Below, piece by piece: positions 63,356-64,000 of a stretch of DNA of 64,000 nucleotides. The first letter of the stretch is position 1; every line of letters starts with the position of its first letter. The position numbers and the translations under genes are program-made. This DNA comes from Actinomycetes bacterium (GTDB lineage: Bacteria > Actinomycetota > Acidimicrobiia > Acidimicrobiales > RAAP-2), in NCBI GenBank assembly GCA_021785695.1, contig JAJYEQ010000002.1, positions 33,465-97,464 of the forward strand. The letters run 5' to 3'. The notes beneath the pieces were generated by a model that did not search any database, had not been told where the DNA came from, and saw nothing but the letters and a program-made list of their open reading frames with translations.

Positions 63356-64000
63356 TCACCTCCCCGCAGGATTCGCTGAGACCGCAAGCGGGCCAGTCAT
63401 CGCTGTTGCGGATGGTTCACGCAAGTAAGCGAGCACGAGTTCATCGAGCGAGATGTTCTCGGCCACCCAGTCCTTCGGGAACTCCACCGACGCATCGATT
63501 CGCGCGACAAACTGAGTCTGTCGCCCGGCGTGCTGCGACTGGACGACAGCGAACAACGCGGCAACGCTCTCCGCGTCGTCAGTTGGCCCACTCAACACCA
63601 CGTGCTTGGACAGAAGTTCGTCAACCTGTCCCACCATCTGGACTCGACCGTGGCTCATCAAGATGAGGTAGTCGGCTACTCGTTCCAACTCGGATACGAC
63701 ATGCGAAGAGAAAATCACTGAAAGACCCTCTTCGGCCACGGCGGACATCACGACGGCCATTACTTCATGGCGTGCTAGCGGATCGAGCCGTGCGAGCGGC
63801 TCATCGAGCACAAGCAGGTCGGGCCGTCGAGCGAGCGCCAGTGCGAGGGCGAGTTGAGCCTGTTGGCCGCCGGAGAGCTTGCCGATTCGACGATCGAGCG
63901 GGATGTCGAGAGCCGCCAGGCGTGCTTCAGCGAGGTTCCGGTCGAAGTGCTGGTTCATATTGGCTGCCACGGTGAGCATTGCTCGCGCAGTGATGTGGCG
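63356..64000 (-). CDS. ABC transporter ATP-binding protein, C-terminal part (runs off the window)
   Basis: About 215 codons visible; the frame stays open to the right edge, so Walker A lies outside. Signature LSGGQQAQLALALALARRP, Walker B DLLVLDEPLARLDPLARHE and H-loop VIFSSHVVSELERVADYL are intact. The C-terminal 90 residues form an accessory region of unknown role (ending EPSATAMTGPLAVSANPAGR). With the permease it forms an ABC-2 exporter resembling YtrB-like or lantibiotic-immunity systems, which often have a GntR-type regulator upstream, here outside the window. Confidence 0.9.
   Translation of the reverse strand, partial: RHITARAMLTVAANMNQHFDRNLAEARLAALDIPLDRRIGKLSGGQQAQLALALALARRPDLLVLDEPLARLDPLARHEVMAVVMSAVAEEGLSVIFSSHVVSELERVADYLILMSHGRVQMVGQVDELLSKHVVLSGPTDDAESVAALFAVVQSQHAGRQTQFVARIDASVEFPKDWVAENISLDELVLAYLREPSATAMTGPLAVSANPAGR

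Overview
The window looks like a chromosomal segment of a high-G+C actinobacterium. The support is a fused PafB-PafC regulator, the secA-prfB-ftsE-ftsX order, a SufBCDSU Fe-S system with a Rieske ferredoxin between sufD and sufC, a rhamnosyltransferase/rhamnose pair, frequent GTG starts and widespread leaderless promoters. A deep-branching class such as Acidimicrobiia is a guess that needs a tree. Coding density is very high, with many 1-4 base stop/start overlaps. I see no rRNA, tRNA, CRISPR array or complete insertion sequence.

Layout. 1-2.8 kb: the start of a lysine-rich histone-like gene, then a convergent pair made of a VirD4/TraG-type ATPase and a compact MobF-type relaxase. 2.8-5.3 kb: pafBC and moaC. 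5.4-8.0 kb: an FmdB zinc ribbon, dxs and msrB. 8-16.2 kb (minus): birA, rfbD, rhamnosyltransferase, secA, prfB, ftsE, ftsX. 16.3-19.5 kb: biotin-dependent carboxylase alpha subunit, M20 amidohydrolase, small monooxygenase. 19.5-28.5 kb: methylmalonyl-CoA mutase large subunit, rhodanese-ThiF protein, nitroreductase, leucyl aminopeptidase, PduO cobalamin adenosyltransferase and metH, a B12-centred neighbourhood. 28.5-33.8 kb (minus): rrf2, rnhA, lpdA, an E2 acyltransferase and a fused lipB-lipA gene, so lipoate synthesis sits in the operon of the lipoylated enzyme. 33.9-35.8 kb: alpha/beta hydrolase and acyl-CoA dehydrogenase.

35.9-44.8 kb is a split suf region. sufC1-sufS-sufU read rightward. 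sufB, a small four-cysteine protein, sufD, a Rieske ferredoxin and a second sufC read leftward, with a LytR-CpsA-Psr gene and a crotonase gene interspersed. 44.8-49.8 kb: oligopeptidase B, a two-helix membrane protein, flavin reductase, mutY and a DUF6941-like protein. 48.8-54.9 kb also holds mesaconyl-CoA hydratase, methylsuccinyl-CoA dehydrogenase and malyl-CoA lyase candidates, i.e. the lower half of the ethylmalonyl-CoA pathway, which would feed the mutase at 19.5 kb. An Fsr-like MFS transporter and a Ni/Co permease lie among them. 55-59.3 kb: NlpC/P60 hydrolase, degenerate Lgt-like membrane protein, tryptophanase-like lyase and an unknown protein with a PemK-like C-terminus. 59.7-61.6 kb: cysteine desulfurase and SAM methyltransferase pair.

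Near 61.8 kb only the last ~24 codons of an acyl-CoA dehydrogenase survive. Beyond them the base composition drops and an ABC-2 exporter (permease plus partial ATPase) begins, which looks like the edge of a transferred segment.

A striking global signal is the repeated placement of a TANNNT hexamer 6-8 bases upstream of the start codon (about 16 genes, plus secA at 10 bases), the layout of leaderless transcripts. I used it to choose several starts.
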